Assembly: GCF_000183405.1 (NCBI RefSeq)
Contig: NC_014758.1
Location: forward strand, 744,001 to 808,000
DNA length: 64,000 bases
Direction of reading: 5' to 3'
DNA from: Calditerrivibrio nitroreducens DSM 19672
Lineage (GTDB): Bacteria; Chrysiogenota; Deferribacteres; Deferribacterales; Calditerrivibrionaceae
The position numbers and the translations under genes were made by a program. The notes under the pieces were generated by a model that was not told the DNA's origin, made no database searches, and saw only the letters and a program-made list of their open reading frames with translations. Of the stretch, positions 33,862-43,063 are shown piece by piece (the first letter of the stretch is position 1; the number at the start of each line of letters is the position of its first letter).

Positions 33862-35090
33862 GTAGAGAAAAGGTGGTATTGGCTTACTCAGGGGGGCTTG
33901 ACACCTCTGTCATATTAAAATGGCTCGACCTTAAGGGTTACGATGTTGTTGCCTATGTTGCAGATCTGGGACAGAGGGATGACTTTAAAGCGATTGAGGA
34001 AAAGGCCTATAAATCAGGTGCTAAAGAATTTTACGTTGTCGATCTAAAGGATTACTTTGTAAGAGATTTCGTTTTTACTGCAATAAAGTTTAATGCCATG
34101 TATGAAGGTAGATATCTTATGGGGACATCCCTTGCAAGACCAGTTATAGCAAAGGGGATGGTGGATATTGCCAGAAAGACAGGGGCAAAATATATCGCCC
34201 ACGGTGCAACCGGTAAGGGGAATGACCAGGTGAGGTTTGAACTGTCTGCTGCAGCACTCTATCCTGAGCTTAAGGCCATTGTGCCCTGGAGGGATCCAGA
34301 ATTTTTTAACGTAATAAAAGGAAGAAAAGAAGCTATGGACTTCGCCAGAGAGCATGGAATACCAGTAAAAGCTACTGCAGACAAACCATGGAGTTCTGAT
34401 GAAAATCTTATGCATATAAGCTTTGAGGCTGGAATACTTGAAGATCCTTCCATGAGGCCCCCCAAAGATATGTTTGAGCTTACCATAGATCCCGTAGATG
34501 CCCCTAATGAACCTGAGCAGATCGAGATAGAATTTGAAAAAGGTGCACCAGTAAAGGTAAATGGAAAAGCTTATTCCCCGGCAGAGCTTTTGAAGGTGGT
34601 AAATGCTCTTGGTTCCAAACATGGTATAGGAAGGGTTGATATGGTTGAAAGCCGTTATGTGGGGATGAAATCAAGGGGTGTTTACGAAACTCCAGGAGCC
34701 ACAATACTTATGGCTGCCCATAGAGACCTCGAAGGGCTTACTCTGGATGGATCTTTGATAAATCTTAAAGATACACTTATGCCGAGATTTTCCCACCTCG
34801 TGTATGCCGGGTACTGGTTTACCCACGAAATGGAGTGTTTGAGGACATTTTTGGAGAAAACTCAGGAATTTGTCACTGGTAAAGTTAGATTGGAGCTTTA
34901 CAAAGGGAATGTTTACTACATAGGTAGAGAGTCCGAATACTCCCTTTATGATAAGCTTGTGGTATCTATGGATGATGATCTTGGTGCATATAATCAAACA
35001 GATGCCACAGGATTTATAAAGCTACATGCGCTTCCTATAAAAGCCCATGCAAAAAGGCTTGCTAAATTTGGTAAAAACATAATCGGGTGA
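33858..35090 (+). CDS. argG: Argininosuccinate synthase
   Basis: A 410-aa synthase joining citrulline and aspartate with ATP. The N-terminal PP-loop is AYSGGLDTSV, followed by the conserved KYIAHGATGKGNDQVRFEL and DENLMHISFEAGILEDP segments. Full length for the family. It starts within the argF stop and ends three bases before glyQ. argH is not in the window, so the last step must be coded elsewhere. Confidence 0.97.
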   Translation: MSREKVVLAYSGGLDTSVILKWLDLKGYDVVAYVADLGQRDDFKAIEEKAYKSGAKEFYVVDLKDYFVRDFVFTAIKFNAMYEGRYLMGTSLARPVIAKGMVDIARKTGAKYIAHGATGKGNDQVRFELSAAALYPELKAIVPWRDPEFFNVIKGRKEAMDFAREHGIPVKATADKPWSSDENLMHISFEAGILEDPSMRPPKDMFELTIDPVDAPNEPEQIEIEFEKGAPVKVNGKAYSPAELLKVVNALGSKHGIGRVDMVESRYVGMKSRGVYETPGATILMAAHRDLEGLTLDGSLINLKDTLMPRFSHLVYAGYWFTHEMECLRTFLEKTQEFVTGKVRLELYKGNVYYIGRESEYSLYDKLVVSMDDDLGAYNQTDATGFIKLHALPIKAHAKRLAKFGKNIIG

Positions 35091-35093
35091 TGT

Positions 35094-35972
35094 ATGTATT
35101 TTCAGGATGTAATTCTTAAATTACAGGAGTTTTGGGCCAGGAATGGGTGTATAATTTATCAACCGTACGATATAGAGGTTGGGGCAGGTACATTCAACCC
35201 TGCCACTTTTTTGAGATGTCTTGGGCCTGAACCCTGGAATGTGGCTTATGTGGAACCCAGCAGAAGACCCACAGATGGTAGATATGGTGAAAATCCAAAC
35301 AGATTACAGCATTATTACCAGTTTCAGGTGATTTTAAAGCCCTCTCCGGATAACATACAGGATTTATACCTGGATAGTTTAAAACAGCTTGGTATAGATC
35401 CGCTGGAGCATGATATCAGGTTTGTGGAGGATGATTGGGAATCTCCAACACTTGGTGCATGGGGATTGGGCTGGGAGGTCTGGCTTGATGGTATGGAGAT
35501 TACCCAGTTTACATACTTTCAACAGGCTGGCGGTATCGATTTAAAACCGGTTTCGGGTGAAATAACATATGGTCTCGAAAGGATTACTATGTATCTTCAG
35601 GGAGTGGAGTCTGTTTTTGATCTAAAATGGAATGAAAATGTCACATACGGGGATGTTTACCATAGAAACGAAGTGGAATTTTCAAGATTCAATTTTGAAG
35701 AAGCGGATGTGGAGATGAATTTCAAGCTTTTCGAGATGTACGAAAAGGAGTGCGTAAGGCTTGTGGAAAAAGGATTAGTTTTGCCAGCTTATGATTTCTG
35801 TCTAAAGTGTAGTCATACATTTAATCTACTGGATGCAAGAAATGCCATCTCCGTAACAGAAAGAACTGGGTACATCGGAAGGGTAAGAAATCTCGCTAAG
35901 CTCTGTGCTGAGGGGTATCTTAAATCAAGAGAGGAGATGGGATTTCCGCTTCTAAGAAAAGCTAATAAATAG
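35094..35972 (+). CDS. glyQ: Glycine--tRNA ligase alpha subunit
   Basis: A 292-aa alpha subunit of the bacterial (alpha2beta2) glycyl-tRNA synthetase. It has the class II motifs typical of Gly[34 protein letters not shown]-like text ([20 protein letters not shown]) and [18 protein letters not shown]. It lies three bases behind argG and appears to be carried by the arginine operon. The beta subunit gene glyS, often next to it, is absent; a terminator follows at once. Confidence 0.97.
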   Translation: MYFQDVILKLQEFWARNGCIIYQPYDIEVGAGTFNPATFLRCLGPEPWNVAYVEPSRRPTDGRYGENPNRLQHYYQFQVILKPSPDNIQDLYLDSLKQLGIDPLEHDIRFVEDDWESPTLGAWGLGWEVWLDGMEITQFTYFQQAGGIDLKPVSGEITYGLERITMYLQGVESVFDLKWNENVTYGDVYHRNEVEFSRFNFEEADVEMNFKLFEMYEKECVRLVEKGLVLPAYDFCLKCSHTFNLLDARNAISVTERTGYIGRVRNLAKLCAEGYLKSREEMGFPLLRKANK

Positions 35973-35997
35973 ATAATTATAGTTGTTTGTATTTTAA

Positions 35998-36021
35998 AAA
36001 AGGGTGGTTTTACCACCCTTT
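35998..36021. terminator. Bidirectional terminator between glyQ and elbB
   Basis: A 9-bp stem AAGGGTGGT/ACCACCCTT with a TTT loop (36000-36020). Toward the - strand it is followed by a run of six or more T, so it should end elbB transcription well; toward the + strand the T tail is weaker. Confidence 0.8.
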
Positions 36022-36024
36022 CAT

Positions 36025-36693
36025 TTAAAGCATTTCGAATAATTTCTTTACCATATCTTCTATTCCTGTGGCCACTTCTGATATACTCTTTCCAAGCATA
36101 TAAGCCGGTGTGGTGATTATTTTGTTTTCTTTATCCACCACAGCTTCTTTAACAGGACAAGAGATATGCTTACCACCAAGTTTTTCGATGGCGGAGGCAA
36201 CTCCTGTGTCTGTACCTATGGTGAGTTTTGGATCGATTTTTAAGCCGGATAATGCCTTGGCAAGTAAAACGGGAGATATACAAACTGCCGCAAGAGGTTT
36301 TTTAGCTTTTACTGTTTCCTGAACGACTCTTGCCACTTCCGGATCTATTTTGCAATCTGCACCATCGAAAGCAAAAGTGGTGAGGTTTTTGGCGGCACCA
36401 AATCCACCCGGGAAGACAACAGCATCCACTTCTGAAACATTTAGATCTTTCAAATTTTTGATATTACCCCTTGCTATCCTTGCCGATTCCACCAGAACAT
36501 TTCTTGTTTCACCTTTTGCCTCTTCCCCAGTTAGATGGTTTACAACGTGATACTGGGGGATATCAGGCGCTGCCATTACAAGCTCCGCACCATACTTGTC
36601 CAGAAAATACATAGTTAAAACGGCTTCATGGATTTCACTTCCATCATAAACGCCACATCCGCTCAGTACAACTGCTACTTTTGGTTTTGCCAT
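36025..36693 (-). CDS. elbB: Isoprenoid biosynthesis glyoxalase ElbB (ES1 family)
   Basis: A 222-aa DJ-1/PfpI-superfamily protein of the ElbB group. It starts with KVAVVLSGCGVYDGSEIHEA and holds VDAVVFPGGFGAAKNL and a nucleophile-elbow cysteine in LAAVCISPVL. ElbB proteins have glyoxalase activity and were first linked to isoprenoid synthesis genetically. GGGAGG precedes the ATG. It is 17 bases after the upstream protoporphyrinogen oxidase gene and probably co-transcribed. Confidence 0.9.
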   Translation of the reverse strand: MAKPKVAVVLSGCGVYDGSEIHEAVLTMYFLDKYGAELVMAAPDIPQYHVVNHLTGEEAKGETRNVLVESARIARGNIKNLKDLNVSEVDAVVFPGGFGAAKNLTTFAFDGADCKIDPEVARVVQETVKAKKPLAAVCISPVLLAKALSGLKIDPKLTIGTDTGVASAIEKLGGKHISCPVKEAVVDKENKIITTPAYMLGKSISEVATGIEDMVKKLFEML

Positions 36694-36710
36694 ACAAACC
36701 TCCCATTAAT

Positions 36711-38075
36711 TTATTTGTTTAAGAGATTTTTAAATCTATCCACATTCATAAAGCTTGTTCTGGTGCAATCATTTATACCCACACCATATAAGATATTACC
36801 ACCGATAAAAATGTCATCAAATTTTTTATAGAACTCTTCAACCTTTTCAACTATTTTGTGGTGCCCGATGTAGTACTGGGGGATTGCTTTTTCCCATCTA
36901 AAATATTTTATTTTGTAAGGCTCTCTTTTTATTTTTAAAGTTTCTTTTATGTCATCGAAAGCCATCCTGATAAGTTCATCGTCGGATTTTTCAATTATCC
37001 ATCTATTTTTATCTCCACCCATTATCGTTCTAACGATTTTGTATCCATCCCTTGTTCTATCAGGGAATATCGAAGAATCAAACAGTGCTCCCAAAATTCT
37101 TTTATTCTCTGAATGGGGTATCAGATAGCCGAAGCCATCCAGAGGATCTTCCAGATCCTCCGGCTTGAATATAAACCCAGCAACAAAAACAGGAGGGTAA
37201 GTGATGTTATTTAGATCCCTGGATAGATCTTTATCAAGAACTGAGAGCATTTGGGAAACAGCATAGGCCGGGGCATTTATGAATATTTTATCGAACTCCA
37301 TGATGCCTTTATTGGTATTTAATATATATCTGTTTATTTTTTTATCTATTGAAAATACTTCCGTATTCAACATCTTTGTGATGCTTGTGGATTCGAGTAA
37401 ATCTGTTATCATATTATCCAGTCCATTTTTGTATGAAGTAAGGATTCCGCCGGGGCCTGATGGGCCACTTTTTTTCCCTTTTTTCTTTATCATCCCTTTA
37501 AAAAGGCCACCATAATTTATTTCCAGATCCCTTATTACGGGGAAACAGGATCTTAAGCTCATCTTTTCGGGATCACCTGCAAAAATGCCAGAGACCATTG
37601 GGCTGATAAGGTATTCAAGAGCTTCTTTCCCCAATCTTCTTCTGGCAAAGTCTGCCACAGATTCATCTTCAAGGACACTTTTTTGTATGAAATATTCGGA
37701 TAGTATCCTCATTTTTGCTGAGAAGGAGAGTAGCTTAGTTTTGAAAAACATTGGTGGATTTTCAGGTAATCTATGTAAAATCCCATTGCGCATGATATAT
37801 CTTTTTCTTGCTAAGTCATTACTTTTGACAAGATTGTTGCTTAATCCTGCCATTGATAGAAGTTCAAGGGTATGGGGTTTGCTGTCTAAAAAACCATTTG
37901 GCCCTGCTTCTACTATGAACCCATCTTCCCGTGAGGTCTCTATTGAACCGCCCCACCTCAATCTCTTTTCTATGATTGTTATTTCCATATCCAGATTCAG
38001 TTCATTTTTCAAATTTTCCAATAAAAAAGCGGTGGATATCCCTGATATTCCGCCTCCTATTATGGCTACTCTCAT
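36711..38075 (-). CDS. hemY: Protoporphyrinogen oxidase (HemY type)
   Basis: A 454-aa FAD-dependent oxidase for the oxidation of protoporphyrinogen or coproporphyrinogen in haem synthesis. The FAD motif VAIIGGGISGISTAFLLE opens the protein, then TIIEKRLRWGGSIETS and GFIVEAGPNGFLDSKP, typical of HemG/HemY PPO. The C-terminal FAD contact is IFIGGNILYGVGINDC. Whether it acts on protoporphyrinogen or coproporphyrinogen cannot be judged here. The genes hemE and hemH, often beside it, are not present. AGAGG precedes the start. Confidence 0.87.
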   Translation of the reverse strand: MRVAIIGGGISGISTAFLLENLKNELNLDMEITIIEKRLRWGGSIETSREDGFIVEAGPNGFLDSKPHTLELLSMAGLSNNLVKSNDLARKRYIMRNGILHRLPENPPMFFKTKLLSFSAKMRILSEYFIQKSVLEDESVADFARRRLGKEALEYLISPMVSGIFAGDPEKMSLRSCFPVIRDLEINYGGLFKGMIKKKGKKSGPSGPGGILTSYKNGLDNMITDLLESTSITKMLNTEVFSIDKKINRYILNTNKGIMEFDKIFINAPAYAVSQMLSVLDKDLSRDLNNITYPPVFVAGFIFKPEDLEDPLDGFGYLIPHSENKRILGALFDSSIFPDRTRDGYKIVRTIMGGDKNRWIIEKSDDELIRMAFDDIKETLKIKREPYKIKYFRWEKAIPQYYIGHHKIVEKVEEFYKKFDDIFIGGNILYGVGINDCTRTSFMNVDRFKNLLNK

Positions 38076-38139
38076 TTTTTACCTCTTTAATTGACATTTC
38101 ATTAATAAAATTATATCATAAAAATGTAATGGAGGCAAT

Positions 38140-38313
38140 ATGAATAGAAATATTAAACCATCTTGTTCGATTTGTGCTTGGCGGGGTACCTGTAATAAAA
38201 AATTTTCCATCAAAGATCCTTCAAAATGTATCGATTTTTCTCTGGATGTGACTATAGATCTACCAGAAGATGAGGATGATGATAAAAAAGAGAAGGATAA
38301 ATCAGAGAAGTAG
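38140..38313 (+). CDS. Small four-cysteine protein of unknown function
   Basis: A 57-aa reading frame with a good GGAGG five bases before its ATG, ending three bases before ispF. It begins MNRNIKPSCSICAWRGTCNK and has four Cys at residues 9, 12, 18 and 30, followed by an acidic then lysine-rich tail (EDEDDDKKEKDK). The CxxC-x5-C spacing suggests a small metal (zinc or Fe-S) site. I recall no named family. Its position and ribosome site support a real gene coupled to ispF. Confidence 0.75.
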   Translation: MNRNIKPSCSICAWRGTCNKKFSIKDPSKCIDFSLDVTIDLPEDEDDDKKEKDKSEK

Positions 38314-38316
38314 ATT

Positions 38317-38808
38317 ATGAAGATAAAGACAGGTATCGGGTTTGATGCCCACAGGTTTGTAGAAGGGAGAAAATTGATTTTAGGTGGGATTGAAATTCCA
38401 TATGATATGGGGCTTTTGGGGCATAGTGATGCCGATGTGTTGATTCATGCTATCATAGATTCACTTGTGGGGCCTGCGCTTGGAAGGGATATTGGAAATC
38501 TTTTTCCTGATAACGATATGAAATATAAGGATATAGATTCCAGAATACTTTTAAAAGAATCGGTATCTCTTATAAGAAAAGCAGGGTTTGAGATATCAAA
38601 TGTTGATGCAACCATAATTGCTGAAAAACCTAAAATGAAACCGTTTATACCGGAAATGAGATCAATGCTTGCGGATGTTATGGATATTGAAATAGATGAT
38701 ATAACTATAAAAGCCACAACTACAGAAAAGATGGGGTTTACCGGAAGAGGGGAGGGGATAGCGGCAATAGCCGTATCCACCATCATAAAAAGTTTTAGGC
38801 AACCTTAG
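38317..38808 (+). CDS. ispF: 2-C-methyl-D-erythritol 2,4-cyclodiphosphate synthase
   Basis: A 163-aa IspF of the MEP isoprenoid pathway. The zinc ligands are seen in GFDAHRF (Asp, His) and in the following LGHSDADVLIHA. The C-terminal TTTEKMGFTGRGEGIAA is the family signature. It lies three bases behind the small Cys protein and its 3' end overlaps the end of a convergent gene by 14 bases. ispD is not in the window. Confidence 0.96.
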   Translation: MKIKTGIGFDAHRFVEGRKLILGGIEIPYDMGLLGHSDADVLIHAIIDSLVGPALGRDIGNLFPDNDMKYKDIDSRILLKESVSLIRKAGFEISNVDATIIAEKPKMKPFIPEMRSMLADVMDIEIDDITIKATTTEKMGFTGRGEGIAAIAVSTIIKSFRQP

Positions 38809-39100
38809 GTTTATTCTCTTTTATTACTGAAGCGATCCCCTCTTTGTAGCTACTTACATCACCGATATATCTTACTTGATCTGTTTCAGCTAAGAATTTC
38901 ACCTCGTCAAGTGTTATCCAGGCTCTTTCAAACTTGTTGTCGATTGTGACAACCCTTTCACTCCATGGTTCAAAAGAACTGAAGCTAATAAGGTAGAAAT
39001 GCTCCTTTGTAATAATTGACCTTACAAGAACAACAAGTTTTTTGGTTTCGTATCTTTTGTCTTCTATCTCAAATATTGTTCCGGCATAGAATTTATCCAT
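38795..39100 (-). CDS. Hypothetical 101-aa protein
   Basis: A small acidic-to-neutral soluble protein with a GGAGGTG ribosome site before its ATG. It has a beta-rich look (FYAGTIFEIEDKRYETKKLV; VVLVRSI; HFYLISFSS) and no membrane segment or known motif that I recognise. Its last 14 bases overlap the end of ispF on the other strand. Probably a real gene, function unknown. Confidence 0.7.
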   Translation of the reverse strand: MDKFYAGTIFEIEDKRYETKKLVVLVRSIITKEHFYLISFSSFEPWSERVVTIDNKFERAWITLDEVKFLAETDQVRYIGDVSSYKEGIASVIKENKPKVA

Positions 39101-39165
39101 GTTTCACCTCCAGAGATATAAAGTATAATATATTGTAAAAAAATCAAGAATAAGTTAAATATATC

Positions 39166-39190
39166 AAAATAAAACATATTGTTTTATTTT
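39166..39190. terminator. Perfect AT palindrome, possible terminator of the phosphatase run
   Basis: AAAATAAAAC-ATATT-GTTTTATTTT is a perfect 10-bp inverted repeat with a 5-base loop, 6 bases past the stop of the HAD phosphatase gene. The stem is weak (only one G-C pair). It could end transcription or be a protein-binding palindrome. Confidence 0.4.
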
Positions 39191-39196
39191 ATAATC

Positions 39197-39823
39197 TTAA
39201 AGGTAATTAAGAATATCTATAGGGTTTTTGGCTATGAAATCTACATTGTGTGTATCTTCTATTTTCCCAAAACCCCAATTGGCAAAAACCATTTCTATAT
39301 TGGCATTCTTTGCTGCGTAAAGATCGGTATGATTATCCCCCACCATGATCACTCTTCTGACTGGTTTGCTATTATTTAATATGTAAAAAATCATATCGGG
39401 GTCAGGTTTCCCCTTTTTTACCTTGCAAGCTCCAACAATATTGCTAAAATATCCATCCACTTTAAGATGTGACAACATTTTTTCGGCAAATTTTGTGTAT
39501 GCATTAGTGGCAACTGACAACTGAAAATTTAGTCTTTTTAGCTCTTCAAGAAGGTCTAAGATACCTTCGTATAGATAGGTATTTTTTATACATTGTTCAA
39601 AATAGTGGGATTCGAAAAGATTGCGGTGCTGGGGGGTATATTCTTCTATTCCATATAATCCGTAAGCAAGCTTATTTCTGTCTCCGTTTATTATATCCAC
39701 CACCTCTGTTTTGGTAAGTGGCGGTAAACCAAAGTTTGACCTTACAAAGTTTACCGAAATGGTTATATCTTCGCTGCTGTCTATTAATGTACCATCCATG
39801 TCAAAAATTATGATATCCTTCAT
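39197..39823 (-). CDS. HAD-family phosphatase, phosphoglycolate phosphatase-like
   Basis: A 208-aa HAD hydrolase: motif I IFDMDGTLIDSS at the N terminus, motif II VATNAYTKFA, the lysine of motif III in KKGKPDPDM and motif IV MVGDNHTDLYAA. The cap is helical, as in Gph-type enzymes; the substrate may be phosphoglycolate or another small phosphate ester. It overlaps the YbaK gene end by four bases and ends a five-gene run. Confidence 0.88.
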   Translation of the reverse strand: MKDIIIFDMDGTLIDSSEDITISVNFVRSNFGLPPLTKTEVVDIINGDRNKLAYGLYGIEEYTPQHRNLFESHYFEQCIKNTYLYEGILDLLEELKRLNFQLSVATNAYTKFAEKMLSHLKVDGYFSNIVGACKVKKGKPDPDMIFYILNNSKPVRRVIMVGDNHTDLYAAKNANIEMVFANWGFGKIEDTHNVDFIAKNPIDILNYL

Positions 39824-40302
39824 CTATATCCAACCTCTACAACTGTCGGTTTTAATAGGTCTACTATAACCTGCGGATTGATTGATATTAAAAATCCTCT
39901 TTTACCGCCATTTATATAAATTTTTTCTAAGTCTAAGATAGTTTTTTCCATAAAAATTGGCAACTGTTTTTTTGTTCCGAATGGGGATGTCCCCCCCACC
40001 AGATACCCTGTATGTTTTTGGGCTACTTCGGGTGGACATGGCTGTATCGTTTTTACACCTAAAAATCTTGCAAGGTTTTTTGTGGATATCTCCATATCCC
40101 CATGCATGAGGACAATCAAAGGTTTTTTCGTTTCATCTTCCATCACTATTGTTTTAATCACAATATGTTCATCCACTCCAAGCTTCATAGATGAAGCTTT
40201 TGTACCACCTTTTTCCTCATATTCGTAGAGATGTTTGCCATAGACTATCTTTTTACCATCAAGCAGTCTTGTTACTGGGGTTACAGGAAACTTTTCTGAC
40301 AT
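39820..40302 (-). CDS. ybaK: YbaK/EbsC-type Cys-tRNA(Pro) deacylase
   Basis: A 160-aa editing-domain protein that frees Cys wrongly charged on tRNA-Pro. Features: PVTRLLDGKKI at the N terminus, GTKASSMKLGVDEHIVIKTIV, the VGGTSPFGTKKQLPIF motif and a GGKRGFLISINPQ stretch. I choose ATG 40302, preceded by GAGGTG, because a longer frame from 40419 lies inside the trmI coding end. It starts 8 bases after the trmI stop. Confidence 0.9.
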   Translation of the reverse strand: MSEKFPVTPVTRLLDGKKIVYGKHLYEYEEKGGTKASSMKLGVDEHIVIKTIVMEDETKKPLIVLMHGDMEISTKNLARFLGVKTIQPCPPEVAQKHTGYLVGGTSPFGTKKQLPIFMEKTILDLEKIYINGGKRGFLISINPQVIVDLLKPTVVEVGYR

Positions 40303-40309
40303 ATTCACC

Positions 40310-41077
40310 TCAGCTTTGCATCTTTCTTGCCCTGCAGATAAATGCACTGTGGTTGTAAATCCACATTTCAGGACGGACGGATAAACCATCCACCTTCCAT
40401 GGTCTTTTGATAAGTTCAAATGATTCTATGTCTGCGAAATAGTTTAATTCTTTTAGGGTGTCCACAAAAGTTTTAAGCTGTAAAACAGTTGGAATATATG
40501 CAACAACAATCCCACCATCCCTTAAACCATCTTTTAAATATTTTAATACATGCCATGGTTCCGGAAGATCCAAAAAGACTCTGTCATACACACCTTCAAA
40601 ACCCTCATAGATATTACCTATTCTTATTGTATGATTATCTACATCCCCGAGGAATTCTTTTATGAATCTTGCGGATTGCTCTGCAAAATCTTCTCTTATT
40701 TCGTAGCTCACAAGATGACCTTTACCAGCAAGTGCCCTCAAAAGTGCTATTGAAAAAGCCCCCTGACCTATACCAGACTCTAATATCTCAAGACCCGGAT
40801 AAACATCCCCTTCCATCAACATTGCTGCTGTATCTTTGGGATAGATAATCTGGGCATTTCTTTTTATATGCATAACGTAATCTATGTAAGTTGGCTTTAG
40901 TACAGTATATTTAATATTTTTACTGCTTAATACGATCCCACCATTTCCGGCTTCGATTATTTTATCATGTTCGATATAGCCATAATTAGTGGAGAATTTA
41001 CCCCCCTCTTTTAGTGTAACGGTGTGTTTATTTTTCTTATGATCTGTTAATATGACTTTATCACCATATTTTAGCAT
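40310..41077 (-). CDS. trmI: tRNA (adenine(58)-N1)-methyltransferase, TrmI type
   Basis: A 255-aa SAM-dependent methyltransferase for m1A58 in tRNA. An N-terminal beta domain (GDKVILTDHKKNKHTV) precedes the SAM motif ILESGIGQGAFSIALL, and the family's IIYPKDTAAMLM and FLDLPEPWHVLKYL segments are present. Length fits TrmI. It lies between priA (36-base gap) and ybaK (7-base gap) in the same direction. Confidence 0.91.
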   Translation of the reverse strand: MLKYGDKVILTDHKKNKHTVTLKEGGKFSTNYGYIEHDKIIEAGNGGIVLSSKNIKYTVLKPTYIDYVMHIKRNAQIIYPKDTAAMLMEGDVYPGLEILESGIGQGAFSIALLRALAGKGHLVSYEIREDFAEQSARFIKEFLGDVDNHTIRIGNIYEGFEGVYDRVFLDLPEPWHVLKYLKDGLRDGGIVVAYIPTVLQLKTFVDTLKELNYFADIESFELIKRPWKVDGLSVRPEMWIYNHSAFICRARKMQS

Positions 41078-41113
41078 CCATCACCTCTATATATTTTGGA
41101 AAAAAGATTATAA

Positions 41114-43060
41114 TCACATAAAGTTGTACGGGTCAACATCAAAAATAAATTTTGTGTTTCCATGCTTATATTTATAAAAAATATCATCCACCATTTTTCT
41201 ATATTTAGCAATATTTGAAACCGTCTTTACTTTGAGAATAATCTGCATTCTATGTCTGTTTTTTATCTTTGAAATGGGAGCTATTGCAGGTCCAAGTAAT
41301 TTATCTTCTTTTGATAGTGTATGTTTCAGAGATTCTGAAATTTTATTGGAGATATCCATCACCTTATCTATCCTCTGGCCGTCAATCAGGATCTTTACAA
41401 GATGTACAAAAGGGGGATATCCCATAGCTTTTCTTTTTTCGATGATATCATTGTAAAATCTATCCAATTGACCTGTTTTAACCACGTTGAATACTGGATT
41501 ATCCGGATTATACGTTTGAATGATCATCTGGCATGGCTTTTCAAATCTGCCTCCCCTGCCTAAAAATTGAGTGAGCATCTGGACAGATCTTTCTTCCACC
41601 CTGAAGTCTGGTAGGGTAAACAGATTGTCTATATTTATCACGCCTATAAGTGTGATGTCCGGATAATTGAGCCCTTTTGAAATAATCTGGGTTCCCACAA
41701 GTATCTTCTTTCTCTTCTCCCCAAATTCTGACAATATCGATTCTACCCTCCTGGTTGAAGTTACCACATCCTGATCCAGTCTAAGAATTTCTCCCGGAAA
41801 GAGCTGATCCATTAATTCAAAAACCTTTTCAGAACCAGTGCCAACAGTGAAAAAATCTTCACCACCACATTTTCCACATCTGAATTTATGCTGATAGGTT
41901 CCGCAATAGTGGCATCTGGCAACTTTATCAGATTTGTAGTAGGTCATGGAAACAGAGCAGTTATTGCACTGTAGAATGGTTCCACAGTATCTACATATTA
42001 TATAGCTGGAATACCCTTTTTTATTGATTAGTAGAAGGGTCTGCTCACCTCTGTTTAGCCTTTCGTAGATTCCATCATAAAGCTTTTTGCTTAAAAAATC
42101 ATCTATGACCTCTTCGTTTTTCATATCTATGATATCTATCGATGTTTCAGTATTGGGATGAAATTTTTGGTTTAGTCTGAGTAGTTTGTATTTGTTTGTG
42201 GATGCATTATAATAGCTCTCTATCGAAGGGGTGGCGGATCCTAAAACAACGGGTATGTTTAATATCTTTCCGTATAATACCGCCATATCTCTGGCATTGT
42301 AATGGGGGGTATCCTCCTGTTTGAAACTTGGGTCATGCTCTTCATCCACAATTATTAATTTGATATTCTTTCCTGGTACGAAAAGGGCACTTCTGGCACC
42401 TATTATGACACTTAAAGCACCGGAATTGAATCTAACTAAAATATCCTGCCTTTTTTTCTCCGTGATTTTACTATGATAAACGGCCACCTCTTTTTTCAGC
42501 CTTATCTGTAGACGATGAAAAAGCTGTGTGGTTAGGGTAATTTCTGGTAAAATATAAATTACCTGACCATCTCTGTCGAGCACATCGTTTATCAACTTAC
42601 AATATATTTCAGTTTTACCACTACCGGTGACACCGTAGATGAGGTATGTGTAAAATTTGTCCAATTTTTTCGCAATCTCTTCATATATAGACTGCTGTTC
42701 ATCATTTAATGATACAGTATGGTAGCTTAAGTTTGGCTCTTTTACCTTTTTAATATCCAAATCGATAAATCTTATAGGGGAGATTTTGTGAAGGGTGGTA
42801 CCTATGGGGTATGTATAGTAATTGCTGAGTTTTTCAAGAAATGTTAGATAGTAGTTTGTTAGACGTATATTGTCGTATATATCGAGTATCTCTTTAATGT
42901 CAAGGGGATCAAAATCGGTGGTTTTTGAATAAATTATTCCTAAAACAGTTCTTTTTTTTACCTCTACTTTAACTATAGTTCCATCCGGAATATCATTGAT
43001 AGATTTATAGGTCAAAAACTGTAAATAAGGGGTGGCCACTGCTACTTTGTAATAAAACAT
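41114..43060 (-). CDS. priA: Primosomal protein N' (replication restart helicase PriA)
   Basis: A 648-aa superfamily 2 helicase. Walker A is GVTGSGKT (143-150), the Walker B box is DEEHDPSFKQED, and the Cys-rich zinc region lies around CRYCGTILQCNNC and CHYCGTYQHKFRCGKC. The helicase C-terminal motifs include LLGTQ-like VGTQIISKGLNYPDITL and QFLGRGGRF. The N-terminal 3'-end-binding domain is short, so the protein is smaller than the 732 aa of E. coli. It starts three bases after the polyphosphate enzyme gene ends. Confidence 0.94.
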   Translation of the reverse strand: MFYYKVAVATPYLQFLTYKSINDIPDGTIVKVEVKKRTVLGIIYSKTTDFDPLDIKEILDIYDNIRLTNYYLTFLEKLSNYYTYPIGTTLHKISPIRFIDLDIKKVKEPNLSYHTVSLNDEQQSIYEEIAKKLDKFYTYLIYGVTGSGKTEIYCKLINDVLDRDGQVIYILPEITLTTQLFHRLQIRLKKEVAVYHSKITEKKRQDILVRFNSGALSVIIGARSALFVPGKNIKLIIVDEEHDPSFKQEDTPHYNARDMAVLYGKILNIPVVLGSATPSIESYYNASTNKYKLLRLNQKFHPNTETSIDIIDMKNEEVIDDFLSKKLYDGIYERLNRGEQTLLLINKKGYSSYIICRYCGTILQCNNCSVSMTYYKSDKVARCHYCGTYQHKFRCGKCGGEDFFTVGTGSEKVFELMDQLFPGEILRLDQDVVTSTRRVESILSEFGEKRKKILVGTQIISKGLNYPDITLIGVINIDNLFTLPDFRVEERSVQMLTQFLGRGGRFEKPCQMIIQTYNPDNPVFNVVKTGQLDRFYNDIIEKRKAMGYPPFVHLVKILIDGQRIDKVMDISNKISESLKHTLSKEDKLLGPAIAPISKIKNRHRMQIILKVKTVSNIAKYRKMVDDIFYKYKHGNTKFIFDVDPYNFM

Positions 43061-43063
43061 CTA

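Noticed and set aside
40303-40419. Longer N terminus for the YbaK gene (start at 40419)
   Set aside because: The added residues lie inside the trmI coding end, and ATG 40302 has GAGGTG and matches the family start.
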